The notes below the pieces were generated by a model. That model searched no databases. It saw only the letters and a program-made list of their open reading frames with translations, and was not told the DNA's origin. A DNA stretch of 64,000 nucleotides from Marinospirillum perlucidum (lineage in GTDB: Bacteria; Pseudomonadota; Gammaproteobacteria; Pseudomonadales; Halomonadaceae), in assembly GCF_003336805.1 (NCBI RefSeq), contig NZ_QFWJ01000007.1, forward strand, positions 84,047 to 148,046, written 5' to 3'. The position numbers were made by a program, and so were the translations under genes. Shown here in pieces: positions 38,435 to 46,529 of this stretch (the stretch's first letter is position 1; the number at the start of each line of letters is the position of its first letter).

Positions 38435-40126
38435 ATGTCTAATGACGCGCTGCCCGGTTTTAACGAACTGGGTCTTCCTGATTTTTTGCTGTCTTCCATT
38501 GAATACTCCACACCTTCCCCCATTCAGGCACAGACGATTCCTCTGCTGCTGGAAGGTCATGATCTTCTGGGTCAGGCCCAGACAGGTACCGGAAAAACAG
38601 CAGCTTTTGCCTTGCCTCTGCTGGCACGCCTGGAACTGAAGAGCAAACTGCCTCAGGTTCTGGTTCTGGCTCCCACCCGTGAACTGGCCATGCAGGTGGC
38701 CGAATCTGTCGAAAAATACGGTGCCCATCTCAAGGGCGTCAAGGTCGCCAACCTCTACGGTGGTGCCGAATATCGCGACCAGATGCGCGCACTGCGTTCT
38801 GGCGCTCAAATTGTTGTGGGCACACCCGGCCGGGTGATGGACCACATGCGTCGCGGCAGCCTGGATCTGTCCGAACTCCAGACCCTGGTTCTGGATGAAG
38901 CCGATGAAATGCTGCGCATGGGCTTTATCGATGACGTGGAATGGATTCTGGAACAGACGCCAGCCGAGCGTCAGGTGGTTCTCTTCTCGGCTACCATGCC
39001 GGATGCCATCCGTCGTATTGCCAAGCGTCACCTGAAAGAACCCAAGGAAGTGCGCATTGCTGCCAAGGCAAGAACTGCCGACACCATCACCCAGCGTGTC
39101 TGGATGGCTAATGGTCTGCCCAAGCAGGAAGCCCTGAGCCGTATTCTTGAAGCCGAGGATGCTGATGGTGTGATTATCTTTACCCGCACCAAGGCAGGCT
39201 GTGGTGACCTGGCTGATTTCCTCAATAGCCGTGGTTTCCGCGCTTCTGCCCTGCATGGCGATATGGCCCAGGCCCAGCGTGAGCAGGCGGTGGAAAAACT
39301 CAAACGCAGCCAGCTGGATATCCTGGTGGCAACCGATGTCGCGGCCCGTGGTCTGGATGTAGAACGCATTAGCCACGTTATCAACTATGATCCACCCCAT
39401 GACAGTGAATCCTATGTTCACCGTATTGGTCGTACCGGCCGTGCCGGTCGTAGTGGTACCGCCATCCTCTTTGTCACGCCGCGTGAAAAGCGTCTGCTGT
39501 TCAATCTGGAGCGCAGCACCGGCCAGAAAATCCAGCCCATGGAACTGCCCAAGGCTGCGGTGATCAATGCCAAGCGTAGTGATCGCTTCAAAGAGCAGGT
39601 AGTGCATGCCATGCAGGCCAAGAATCTGGAAGACTTCCAGAAGCTGGTGGGTGAAATTCATGCCGAAACCGATGCCGATCCCCTGCAGATAGCAGCGGCT
39701 CTGGCCAAGATGGTTCAAGGCAACACACCGCTGTGGGTAGAAGACATCAAACCCCGTCCGATGCGTGAACGCACGCGTCGTGATGAAGGGCCCAAAGGCC
39801 GCCGTGGTGGACGTTCACGCGATCCTGAAGCAGGCATGAAGCGTTACCGCATGCCGATTGGCCGCAATCATGGCGTTAAACCCGCCAATATCGTGGGTGC
39901 GATTGCCAATGAAGCCAATATCTCCAGCCGTAATATCGGCCGTATCGATATTCAGCAGGACTTCAGCACCGTGGATCTGCCCGAAGGCATGCCCAAGGCT
40001 GTTTTCCAGGCTTTGTCCCGTGTGCGCGTTTGCGGCGTACCTCTGAACCTGACCAGTCGTGAAGGTTTTTCAGGCAAGGCCGGCAATGACGATGGCAACC
40101 GGGCTATTCGTCGCCGTTCAGCCTGA
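38435..40126 (+). CDS. deaD: DEAD-box RNA helicase DeaD/CsdA
   Basis: The 563-residue protein has the helicase motifs AQTGTGKTAAF (I), APTRELAMQ (Ia), TPGRVMDHM, LDEADEMLRMG (II), FSATMP (III), IIFTRTKAG (IV), ATDVAARGLD (V) and HRIGRTGRAG (VI). The C-terminal half contains a CsdA-type RNA-binding domain (RMPIGRNHGVKPANIVGAIA). It helps ribosome assembly and RNA decay, especially in the cold. The ATG at 38435 is chosen; a TTG three bases earlier also reads in frame. A 226-bp spacer separates it from the c-di-GMP gene. Confidence 0.93.
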   Translation: MSNDALPGFNELGLPDFLLSSIEYSTPSPIQAQTIPLLLEGHDLLGQAQTGTGKTAAFALPLLARLELKSKLPQVLVLAPTRELAMQVAESVEKYGAHLKGVKVANLYGGAEYRDQMRALRSGAQIVVGTPGRVMDHMRRGSLDLSELQTLVLDEADEMLRMGFIDDVEWILEQTPAERQVVLFSATMPDAIRRIAKRHLKEPKEVRIAAKARTADTITQRVWMANGLPKQEALSRILEAEDADGVIIFTRTKAGCGDLADFLNSRGFRASALHGDMAQAQREQAVEKLKRSQLDILVATDVAARGLDVERISHVINYDPPHDSESYVHRIGRTGRAGRSGTAILFVTPREKRLLFNLERSTGQKIQPMELPKAAVINAKRSDRFKEQVVHAMQAKNLEDFQKLVGEIHAETDADPLQIAAALAKMVQGNTPLWVEDIKPRPMRERTRRDEGPKGRRGGRSRDPEAGMKRYRMPIGRNHGVKPANIVGAIANEANISSRNIGRIDIQQDFSTVDLPEGMPKAVFQALSRVRVCGVPLNLTSREGFSGKAGNDDGNRAIRRRSA

Positions 40127-40142
40127 TCCCTAAGCGCTGAAT

Positions 40143-40178
40143 AAAAAAAGCCCGGAGCTAACTGCTCCGGGCTTTTTT
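40143..40178. terminator. Bidirectional intrinsic terminator between deaD and pyrD
   Basis: GCCCGGAGC-taact-GCTCCGGGC is flanked by seven A on the left and six T on the right. It serves the convergent deaD and pyrD genes. Confidence 0.93.
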
Positions 40179-40193
40179 GTGGCTAGCTGAAAA

Positions 40194-41216
40194 TCAGGAG
40201 CGAATCGCCGCTACCGCTTCGGCACACTCGTGAATCAAACCGGGTCCACGGTAGATAAAACCGGAATAGAGCTGCACCAGGCTGGCACCGGCCTGGATAC
40301 GCTCAACCGCATCCTCACCGCTGAAAATACCACCCACGCCGATAATCGGCAGTTCACCTTCCAGAGCCTCGTTCAGCTTGCGTGTCAGCAGGTTGGCTTT
40401 TTCCGTCAGGGGTTTCCCGGAAAGACCACCTTCTTCCTGACCGTGCTTCAGACCTTCCACCGCCGTTTTATCCAGGGTGGTGTTGGTGGCAATAACGCCA
40501 TCCAGTTGCAATTCGCGCAGGGTCGTCGCCAGGCTTTGCATTTCTGCATCCTCCATGTCAGGAGCCACCTTCACCACCAGCGGCACATAACGCTGCTGCT
40601 CATCCGCCAGGCGCTTCTGGGCTTCCTTCAGAGGTTGCAGCAGGTCCTTCAGGGCTTCGCCATACTGAAGGCTGCGCAGGCCCGGTGTATTGGGGGAGGA
40701 GATATTCACCGTGACATAGTCGGCATCGGCATAAACCCCTTCCAGACCCAGCAGGTAATCATCCACGGCCTTCTCCACCGGAGTGGTCAGATTCTTGCCC
40801 AGGTTGATACCCAGCAGTCCACCATAGCTGCGTTTGCGAACCTGCTGCAGCAGATGATCCAGCCCTTTGTTGTTAAAGCCCATGCGATTGATGATGGCTT
40901 CCTGTTCCGGGATTCGGAAGAGGCGCGGCTTGGGATTGCCGGGCTGGGGACGGGGCGTCACCGTGCCCACTTCAATAAACCCGAAACCCAGGCTACCCAG
41001 GCTATTGATATGATCGGCATTCTTGTCCAGACCGGCAGCCAGCCCCACGGCATTGGGGAAAGTCAGTCCCATTACCTCTACCGGGGCGTCCAGCGCTGGG
41101 GCAACAAAAGGGCGGGTCAGGCGCAGGCGGTAGGCTGCATCCAGGCCCTCCAGAGCCAGCTGGTGAGCCGCCTCACCGGATAAGGAAAACAAGACTTTGC
41201 GTGCCAGTGAATACAT
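40194..41216 (-). CDS. pyrD: Dihydroorotate dehydrogenase (quinone), class 2
   Basis: The protein has 340 residues from MYSLARKVLF. FMN and active-site blocks are NAVGLAAGLDKN, FGFIEVGTVTPRPQPG, INRMGFNNKG, VNISSPNTPGLRSLQ (class 2 catalytic serine), ATNTTLDK and GVGGIFSGEDAV. The N-terminal helices tether it to the membrane, where it reduces quinone in pyrimidine synthesis. An upstream in-frame ATG at 41270 is rejected because AGGGG precedes the ATG at 41216 and this matches the family's N-terminus. Confidence 0.96.
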   Translation of the reverse strand: MYSLARKVLFSLSGEAAHQLALEGLDAAYRLRLTRPFVAPALDAPVEVMGLTFPNAVGLAAGLDKNADHINSLGSLGFGFIEVGTVTPRPQPGNPKPRLFRIPEQEAIINRMGFNNKGLDHLLQQVRKRSYGGLLGINLGKNLTTPVEKAVDDYLLGLEGVYADADYVTVNISSPNTPGLRSLQYGEALKDLLQPLKEAQKRLADEQQRYVPLVVKVAPDMEDAEMQSLATTLRELQLDGVIATNTTLDKTAVEGLKHGQEEGGLSGKPLTEKANLLTRKLNEALEGELPIIGVGGIFSGEDAVERIQAGASLVQLYSGFIYRGPGLIHECAEAVAAIRS

Positions 41217-41247
41217 GAAAAGACCCCTAGAAAGATGATTTGCCGCC

Positions 41248-41256
41248 ATTATAGCA
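41248..41256 (-). promoter_or_regulatory. Extended -10 promoter of pyrD
   Basis: On the minus strand TGCTATAAT is a full extended -10 element, 32 bp before the pyrD ATG. No good -35 is seen, as is usual for extended -10 promoters. Confidence 0.55.
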
Positions 41257-41338
41257 GTGACAGGAGGCAAGCGGGCAGGGCAGGATGGGGTTCCTCGGGG
41301 GTGGAATTAAAAAGCTTAAAAATCATTATCTTGCCTAC

Positions 41339-41366
41339 AAAACCAGGACTTAAGTCCTGGTTTTTT
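41339..41366 (+). terminator. Orphan intrinsic terminator upstream of the aldehyde dehydrogenase gene
   Basis: The perfect palindrome AAAACCAGGACTTAAGTCCTGGTTTTTT lies in the 265-bp spacer between the divergent pyrD and aldehyde dehydrogenase genes. No gene ends just before it on either strand. It may end a short leader or small RNA, or insulate the two genes. Confidence 0.75.
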
Positions 41367-41481
41367 CAGTGCCAAAGCACAAGAGTCAGCTGCCAGAGGA
41401 GCGACTAGGATGTTTTTAGCCCGGTTTTTTGGGATCGGGCCAAGACAGCAAAGCTAAAGATAATAACAAGAGGCACAAAAA

Positions 41482-43002
41482 ATGATCTACGCACAACCCG
41501 GTCAACCCGAAGCAGTCGTCTCCTTCAAACCCCGTTACGAAAACTTTATTGGCGGCCAGTGGGTTGCCCCAGTCAAGGGCGCCTACTTCGAGAATATCTC
41601 ACCCGTCACCGGCAAGGCCTTCTGTGAGATTCCCCGCTCCACGGCGGAAGACATTGAACTGGCCCTGGATGCCGCTCACCAGGCCAAAGCCGCCTGGGGA
41701 AAAACCTCGGTGACCGAACGTTCCAACCTGCTACTGAAAATTGCCGATCGCCTGGAGCAGAATCTGGAAGCCATTGCCGTTGCCGAAACCTGGGATAATG
41801 GCAAGGCCGTGCGTGAAACCCTGAATGCTGATGTTCCTCTGGCTGTGGATCATTTCCGCTATTTTGCCGGTGCCATCCGCGCCCAGGAAGGCTCGATCGG
41901 GGAAATTGATAACAATACCGTGGCCTATCATTTCCATGAGCCGCTGGGTGTTGTCGGTCAGATCATTCCCTGGAACTTCCCGCTGCTGATGGCGGCCTGG
42001 AAGCTGGCTCCTGCATTGGCCACGGGTAACTGCATCGTAATGAAGCCTGCCGAGCAAACCCCCTGGTCGCTGCTGAAATTCATCGAAGTGATTGAAGATC
42101 TGCTGCCTGCCGGTGTCCTCAACGTAGTCAATGGCATGGGTGCTGAAGCTGGCCAGGCCCTGGCCACCAGCACGCGCATTGCCAAGATCGCTTTCACCGG
42201 TTCCACACCTGTCGGCGCTCACATCATGAAATGCGCTGCGGAAAATATTATTCCTTCCACTGTGGAGCTGGGCGGCAAATCCCCCAACATCTTCTTCAAG
42301 GACGTGCTGGATCATGAAGACAGCTACCTGAGCAAGTGTGTGGAAGGGGTGGTGCTGGCCTTCTTTAACCAGGGTGAAGTTTGTACCTGTCCTTCGCGCC
42401 TGCTGATCCAGGAAGATATCTACGAAGACTTCATTGCTCGGGTGATCGAGCGTACTCGCCAGATCAAGCGCGGCAATCCGCTGGATACCGATGTCATGGT
42501 CGGTGCCCAGGCCTCCCAGGAGCAGTTCGACAAGATTCTCGGCTACTTTGATATTGGCCGTGATGAGGGCGCGGAAGTCCTGATGGGCGGCGACCGGGAA
42601 AAACTGGATGATGATTTCAGCACTGGTTATTACATCCAGCCGACCCTGCTGAAAGGCAACAACAAGATGCGGGTTTTCCAGGAGGAAATCTTTGGTCCGG
42701 TGGTGGCTGTGACCACCTTCAAGGACGAAGAAGAAGCCCTGGCTATTGCCAATGACTCGGAATTCGGTCTGGGTGCCGGCCTCTGGACGCGTGACATGAA
42801 CCGCGCCTACCGTCTGGGTCGCGGCATCGAAGCCGGTCGTGTGTGGACTAACTGCTATCACCATTATCCTGCCCATGCCGCCTTCGGGGGCTACAAGAAG
42901 TCCGGTGTCGGTCGTGAAAACCACAAGATGATGCTGGAGCATTACCAGCAGACCAAAAACCTGCTGGTTAGCTACGACATCAATCCTATGGGCTTTTTCT
43001 AA
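41482..43002 (+). CDS. NAD-dependent aldehyde dehydrogenase (ExaC/AldB-like)
   Basis: The 506-residue protein has [55 protein letters not shown] (catalytic Glu) and [16 protein letters not shown] with the nucleophile Cys. It resembles acetaldehyde dehydrogenases of ethanol oxidation. The FIST, kinase and response regulator genes follow, which recalls the ethanol-oxidation regulators of Pseudomonas. No terminator lies between it and the FIST gene. The substrate is likely acetaldehyde or another short aldehyde. Confidence 0.92.
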   Translation: MIYAQPGQPEAVVSFKPRYENFIGGQWVAPVKGAYFENISPVTGKAFCEIPRSTAEDIELALDAAHQAKAAWGKTSVTERSNLLLKIADRLEQNLEAIAVAETWDNGKAVRETLNADVPLAVDHFRYFAGAIRAQEGSIGEIDNNTVAYHFHEPLGVVGQIIPWNFPLLMAAWKLAPALATGNCIVMKPAEQTPWSLLKFIEVIEDLLPAGVLNVVNGMGAEAGQALATSTRIAKIAFTGSTPVGAHIMKCAAENIIPSTVELGGKSPNIFFKDVLDHEDSYLSKCVEGVVLAFFNQGEVCTCPSRLLIQEDIYEDFIARVIERTRQIKRGNPLDTDVMVGAQASQEQFDKILGYFDIGRDEGAEVLMGGDREKLDDDFSTGYYIQPTLLKGNNKMRVFQEEIFGPVVAVTTFKDEEEALAIANDSEFGLGAGLWTRDMNRAYRLGRGIEAGRVWTNCYHHYPAHAAFGGYKKSGVGRENHKMMLEHYQQTKNLLVSYDINPMGFF

Positions 43003-43045
43003 GTCCTGGGGCTAAACTGGGCGGGATGGAAATTGGGAGTAGCTT

Positions 43046-44191
43046 ATGACCTCTAGCCCGCCCTTACAGGCAGCCAGCTCTTCAGCCAGAGACCCCTGGC
43101 AGGCAGCAGAAGAACTGGCTGCAGATTTGAACCACCCGGATATAGGCTGGGTGGTTTTCTTTTGTTCGGTTGAATACGACCTGGAATCTCTGGCCGCAGC
43201 CTTGAACCACCATTTTCAGCAAATCGAGCTGGTGGGTTGCACCACTGCCGGTGAGCTGGGAAGCGAGGGCTATCTACAGGGTTCGATCACTGCCCTGGGC
43301 TGGAAACGCCAGCAGTTTTTTCTGGCGACCAGCTTGTTGCAACCCCTGGAAGATTTTTCCCTGGCAAGAGCCCAGCAGGAAGTCGAGCAGCTTCAGGCCC
43401 TCAGTCGTGCGGCCTTCCCCGAAGGCAGGCAGCAGTTTGCCATGACTCTGTTTGATGGCCTGTCCAGTCAGGAAGAACTGGTACTGGTGACGCTGAACGC
43501 AGTCTTGGGGTCGATACCGCATTTTGGCGGTTCAGCCGGGGATGACGTGCGCCTGGCCAATACCCATGTCTTCTGTCAGGGTGCCTTTCATACCCGTGCT
43601 GCGGTTTTGTTGCTCTTCACCACGCCTCTGCCTTTTGAGGTGTTTTCCACCCATCCCTTGCAACCTCTGGATAGCAAGCTGGTGGTCACCGAAGCCGATG
43701 CCAGTCAACGCCGGGTTTACGAACTCAATGCCGAACCGGCCGCCGAGGTTTATGCCCGCCTGACGGGTAAAGCTCTGGACGAGCTGACCCCGGAGGATTT
43801 TGCCTTGAATCCTCTGGCCGTCAAACTAGGGCAGGACTACTATGTGCGCTCCATCCAACAGATCAACCAGGATTTGAGCCTGACTTTCTACTGTGCCGTG
43901 GGCAAGGGCAGCGTTCTCACGGTGATGCGTCCCCAGCCGCTGTTACCGGATTTACAGCAGCAGCTGCTGGATATCCAGACGCGTATCGGCCCGGCTTTGA
44001 TGACCCTGGGGTGTGACTGCTTTTTGCGTCGTCTGGAACTCCAGGCAGGGCAACAGGCCGAGGAGGCCAGGGCTTTCTTTCGCCAGCACCGGATTGTTGG
44101 CTTCAATACCTATGGCGAACACTTTGCCGGTTTGCATGTAAACCAGACGTTCACCGGCGTGGTTCTGGGAAGCGGCCATGTCTCCAGCTGA
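43046..44191 (+). CDS. FIST-domain sensory protein
   Basis: The 381-residue soluble protein has a FIST_N part (VVFFCSVEYDLESLAAAL, LVGCTTAGELGSEG) and a FIST_C part (VMRPQPLLPDLQQ, IVGFNTYGEHFAGLHVNQT). FIST domains are thought to bind small ligands such as amino acids and commonly pair with signalling proteins. It overlaps the kinase gene by 14 bp, so it probably supplies input to that kinase. GGGAG precedes the start. Confidence 0.88.
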   Translation: MTSSPPLQAASSSARDPWQAAEELAADLNHPDIGWVVFFCSVEYDLESLAAALNHHFQQIELVGCTTAGELGSEGYLQGSITALGWKRQQFFLATSLLQPLEDFSLARAQQEVEQLQALSRAAFPEGRQQFAMTLFDGLSSQEELVLVTLNAVLGSIPHFGGSAGDDVRLANTHVFCQGAFHTRAAVLLLFTTPLPFEVFSTHPLQPLDSKLVVTEADASQRRVYELNAEPAAEVYARLTGKALDELTPEDFALNPLAVKLGQDYYVRSIQQINQDLSLTFYCAVGKGSVLTVMRPQPLLPDLQQQLLDIQTRIGPALMTLGCDCFLRRLELQAGQQAEEARAFFRQHRIVGFNTYGEHFAGLHVNQTFTGVVLGSGHVSS

Positions 44192-45551
44192 TCAGGCCGC
44201 CCGGATCGAAGCCCTGGCGGAGGAAAACCGGCGTCTGAAAAAGATGAATGCCGCCCTGATTGAAAGAGTGGAAGCAGGCAGCAGTCTGGCAGCCACCCCC
44301 TACACGGCTTTTGAGCAGGCCGCAGCCCTGGCCGAACAGGTACGGGAAAGAACCCTGGAGCTGACCGAAGTCAACCAGCAGCTGCACCAGGAAATTCGTG
44401 AGCGCAAGGCTGTAGAGGCCCATCTGCTGGAAGCCAAGCGTGAAGCGGAAGAGGCTAATCTTTCCAAGACCAAGTTTCTGGCTGCGGTCAGCCATGATCT
44501 TCTGCAACCTCTCAATGCAGCACGCCTGTTTACCTCGGCCCTGGAAGAAAAAAACCTGGAAGCCGACCCACAAAAACTGGTCACCGCCGCCAGTCGCTCC
44601 CTGGCGGATGTGGAGTCCCTGTTACGCAGTCTGGTTGATATCTCCAAGCTGGATGCCGGTGCCGTGGAACCGGAAGTCACCCGCTTTGCCCTGGGCGAGT
44701 TACTGGATAACCTGGGCGCTGAATACCGCGAGGTGGCTGCCAGTGAAGGGCTGGATCTGCGCTGGGTGAGCAGCCGGGCCTGGGTTAAAAGTGACCGGCA
44801 TCTGCTGGCGCGCATCCTGCGTAATTTTCTCGCCAATGCACTCAGATATACCCCGGCCGGTGGAAGGGTGCTACTGGGTTGCCGTTATCAGGGTTTGACC
44901 CTGCGACTGGAAGTCTGGGATAGCGGACGGGGCATTCCGGCAGATCAGTTACAAAGAATTTTTGGTGAGTTCCAGCGTGTGGATGCGGAGGACCGTCAGG
45001 CACGTGATCAGGGCTTGGGATTGGGACTGGCCATCGTCGACAAGATGGCGCGGATGCTGGGCCATCACGTCAGTGTGGCTTCCTGGCCGGGGCAGGGGTC
45101 CGTCTTTCGAATTCACTTGCCGCTGGTCGTGGCGTCAACCCCGGATAGGCTGCCGGATGCCAGCCAGTTATTGGGCCCTTCCCTGAAGGGGCAGGCTGTT
45201 TGGGTTCTGGATAATGATGCGGCCATCTGTGAAGGCATGTTGAGCCTACTCCAGCCCTGGGGCTGTCTGGTGACCACCGCTACCCGGGCTGAACACTTGG
45301 CTAACCGCCTGGAGGCCGGAGAGCGGCCCGAACTCTTGCTGGTGGATTATCATCTGGATGCTCAGGAAAACGGCCTGGAGGTGGCTGCCCGTTTACAGGA
45401 AGCTCTGGCAGAGGAATTACCGGTGATTATTATCACCGCCAACCCCGGTCAGGCGCTCAAGGCCGAAGCCAAACAGCGTGGCTATCATCTGCTCTACAAG
45501 CCCTTAAGGCCATTGCGGCTGCGTCAGCTACTCCACCACCTGCTGGGATGA
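44178..45551 (+). CDS. Hybrid sensor histidine kinase (NahK/ErcS'-like)
   Basis: The 457-residue soluble protein has an N-terminal coiled coil (residues 1-95) without a PAS or membrane segment. H106 lies in FLAAVSHDLLQPLNAARL. An HATPase domain (RNFLANALRYTP, GRGIPADQL, GLGLGLAIVDKM) and a C-terminal receiver with the Asp in ELLLVDYHLD follow. Its input is probably the FIST protein encoded upstream. It converges with the response regulator gene, overlapping it by 24 bp. Confidence 0.9.
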   Translation: MSPADQAARIEALAEENRRLKKMNAALIERVEAGSSLAATPYTAFEQAAALAEQVRERTLELTEVNQQLHQEIRERKAVEAHLLEAKREAEEANLSKTKFLAAVSHDLLQPLNAARLFTSALEEKNLEADPQKLVTAASRSLADVESLLRSLVDISKLDAGAVEPEVTRFALGELLDNLGAEYREVAASEGLDLRWVSSRAWVKSDRHLLARILRNFLANALRYTPAGGRVLLGCRYQGLTLRLEVWDSGRGIPADQLQRIFGEFQRVDAEDRQARDQGLGLGLAIVDKMARMLGHHVSVASWPGQGSVFRIHLPLVVASTPDRLPDASQLLGPSLKGQAVWVLDNDAAICEGMLSLLQPWGCLVTTATRAEHLANRLEAGERPELLLVDYHLDAQENGLEVAARLQEALAEELPVIIITANPGQALKAEAKQRGYHLLYKPLRPLRLRQLLHHLLG

Positions 45552-46184
45552 AAAGTATTTTTGTGCCGCCAGGGCCAGCTGCACCCGGTTCTTGAAGCCC
45601 AGTTTGGCCAGAATGCCGGTGACATGCCCCTTGACGGTGGTTTCGGCCAGATTCAGATGCCAGGCAATCTGCTTGTTGGATTCCCCCAGTGCCATGCGTT
45701 CCAGCACCTTTTTCTGTTTACGGGTCAGCTGTTCAAAAATGGCAGGCGAGGGTTCTGGCGGGCTTGCCTTGGTAGGTGAGGAGACGTGCTGGTTGATGCT
45801 GGGTGGCAGATAGACCTGTCCGGCCAGGAGTTGTTGCAACGCTCTGACCAGCTCGCTTCTGGGCGAGGCTTTGGAGATAAAACCCATGGCACCGGCCTGC
45901 ATGGCTTCAAGAACGGCCGTACGGCTATCCTCCGCCGACACCATGACCACAGGCAGGTCGGGGCGTTGTTGTTTGATTTCCACCAGCCCCTGAAAGCCCT
46001 GCATTCCCGGCATTTTCAAATCCAGAAGAAGCAGGTCAAGCTGATCCTCCTGTCGGGCTGTGTTCAGGGTGGAGGCCAGATCAGCCGTTTCCAGCAGGCA
46101 AGAACCGGGAAAACTGCTGGAGATCACCTCCATCAAGGCTTCACGAAAGAGCGGATGGTCGTCGGCAATTAAAAAACTATACAC
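45528..46184 (-). CDS. LuxR-family response regulator (NarL/ErdR type)
   Basis: The protein has 218 residues. The receiver has FLIADDHPLFREAL, phospho-acceptor D55 in LLLLDLKMPG, and FISKASPRSEL. The HTH is in LTRKQKKVLERMALGESNKQ and AETTVKGHVTGIL. A TTG start at 46217 is possible, but a GTG at 46184 is preceded by GGGAG and gives the standard N-terminus. It is the likely partner of the convergent hybrid kinase, and may control the aldehyde dehydrogenase gene. Confidence 0.87.
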   Translation of the reverse strand: MYSFLIADDHPLFREALMEVISSSFPGSCLLETADLASTLNTARQEDQLDLLLLDLKMPGMQGFQGLVEIKQQRPDLPVVMVSAEDSRTAVLEAMQAGAMGFISKASPRSELVRALQQLLAGQVYLPPSINQHVSSPTKASPPEPSPAIFEQLTRKQKKVLERMALGESNKQIAWHLNLAETTVKGHVTGILAKLGFKNRVQLALAAQKYFSSQQVVE

Positions 46185-46291
46185 CCTGTTTTCTCCCGGG
46201 AAACCGCTGATGAACAACTGCGTAGAGGTGAAACTGACCTCAACCTACCCCTTGACTGCAACCTGCCCTCGTGATGTCAATCCAAGGCTTT

Positions 46292-46516
46292 CTAGCTGGA
46301 TACCTTTTCCAGGGACACAAAACGCCCCTGATCATCATAGGTGATGCGAAAAAGGCCTTTGATGCCGTTGCCTTCAACCAGATTGCGCAGCAGACGGCGA
46401 GGGAAGATGACACTGCGCCCGTCAATGGATTGGGTGCGAACATTGAGCGCCTGGCTTTGATAAAACTCCAGGCACTCACTCACCCCCATATTCAGGCGCA
46501 CATATACACTGGGCAT
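46292..46516 (-). CDS. DUF2835 family protein
   Basis: The 74-residue protein shows CLEFYQSQALNVRTQSIDG, VIFPRRLLRNLV and GIKGLFRITYDDQGRFVSLE, matching DUF2835, a small family of gammaproteobacteria with unknown function. It follows the glutamate dehydrogenase gene by 13 bp on the same strand, suggesting co-transcription. Confidence 0.8.
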   Translation of the reverse strand: MPSVYVRLNMGVSECLEFYQSQALNVRTQSIDGRSVIFPRRLLRNLVEGNGIKGLFRITYDDQGRFVSLEKVSS

Positions 46517-46529
46517 TGTCGGAAATCAG

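Noticed and set aside
38411..39718. 435-codon minus-strand open frame opposite deaD
   Set aside because: All helicase motifs are on the plus strand; the antisense frame has no family resemblance.
41731..42942. 403-codon minus-strand open frame opposite the aldehyde dehydrogenase gene
   Set aside because: It is a shadow of a clearly conserved gene with intact catalytic residues on the plus strand.
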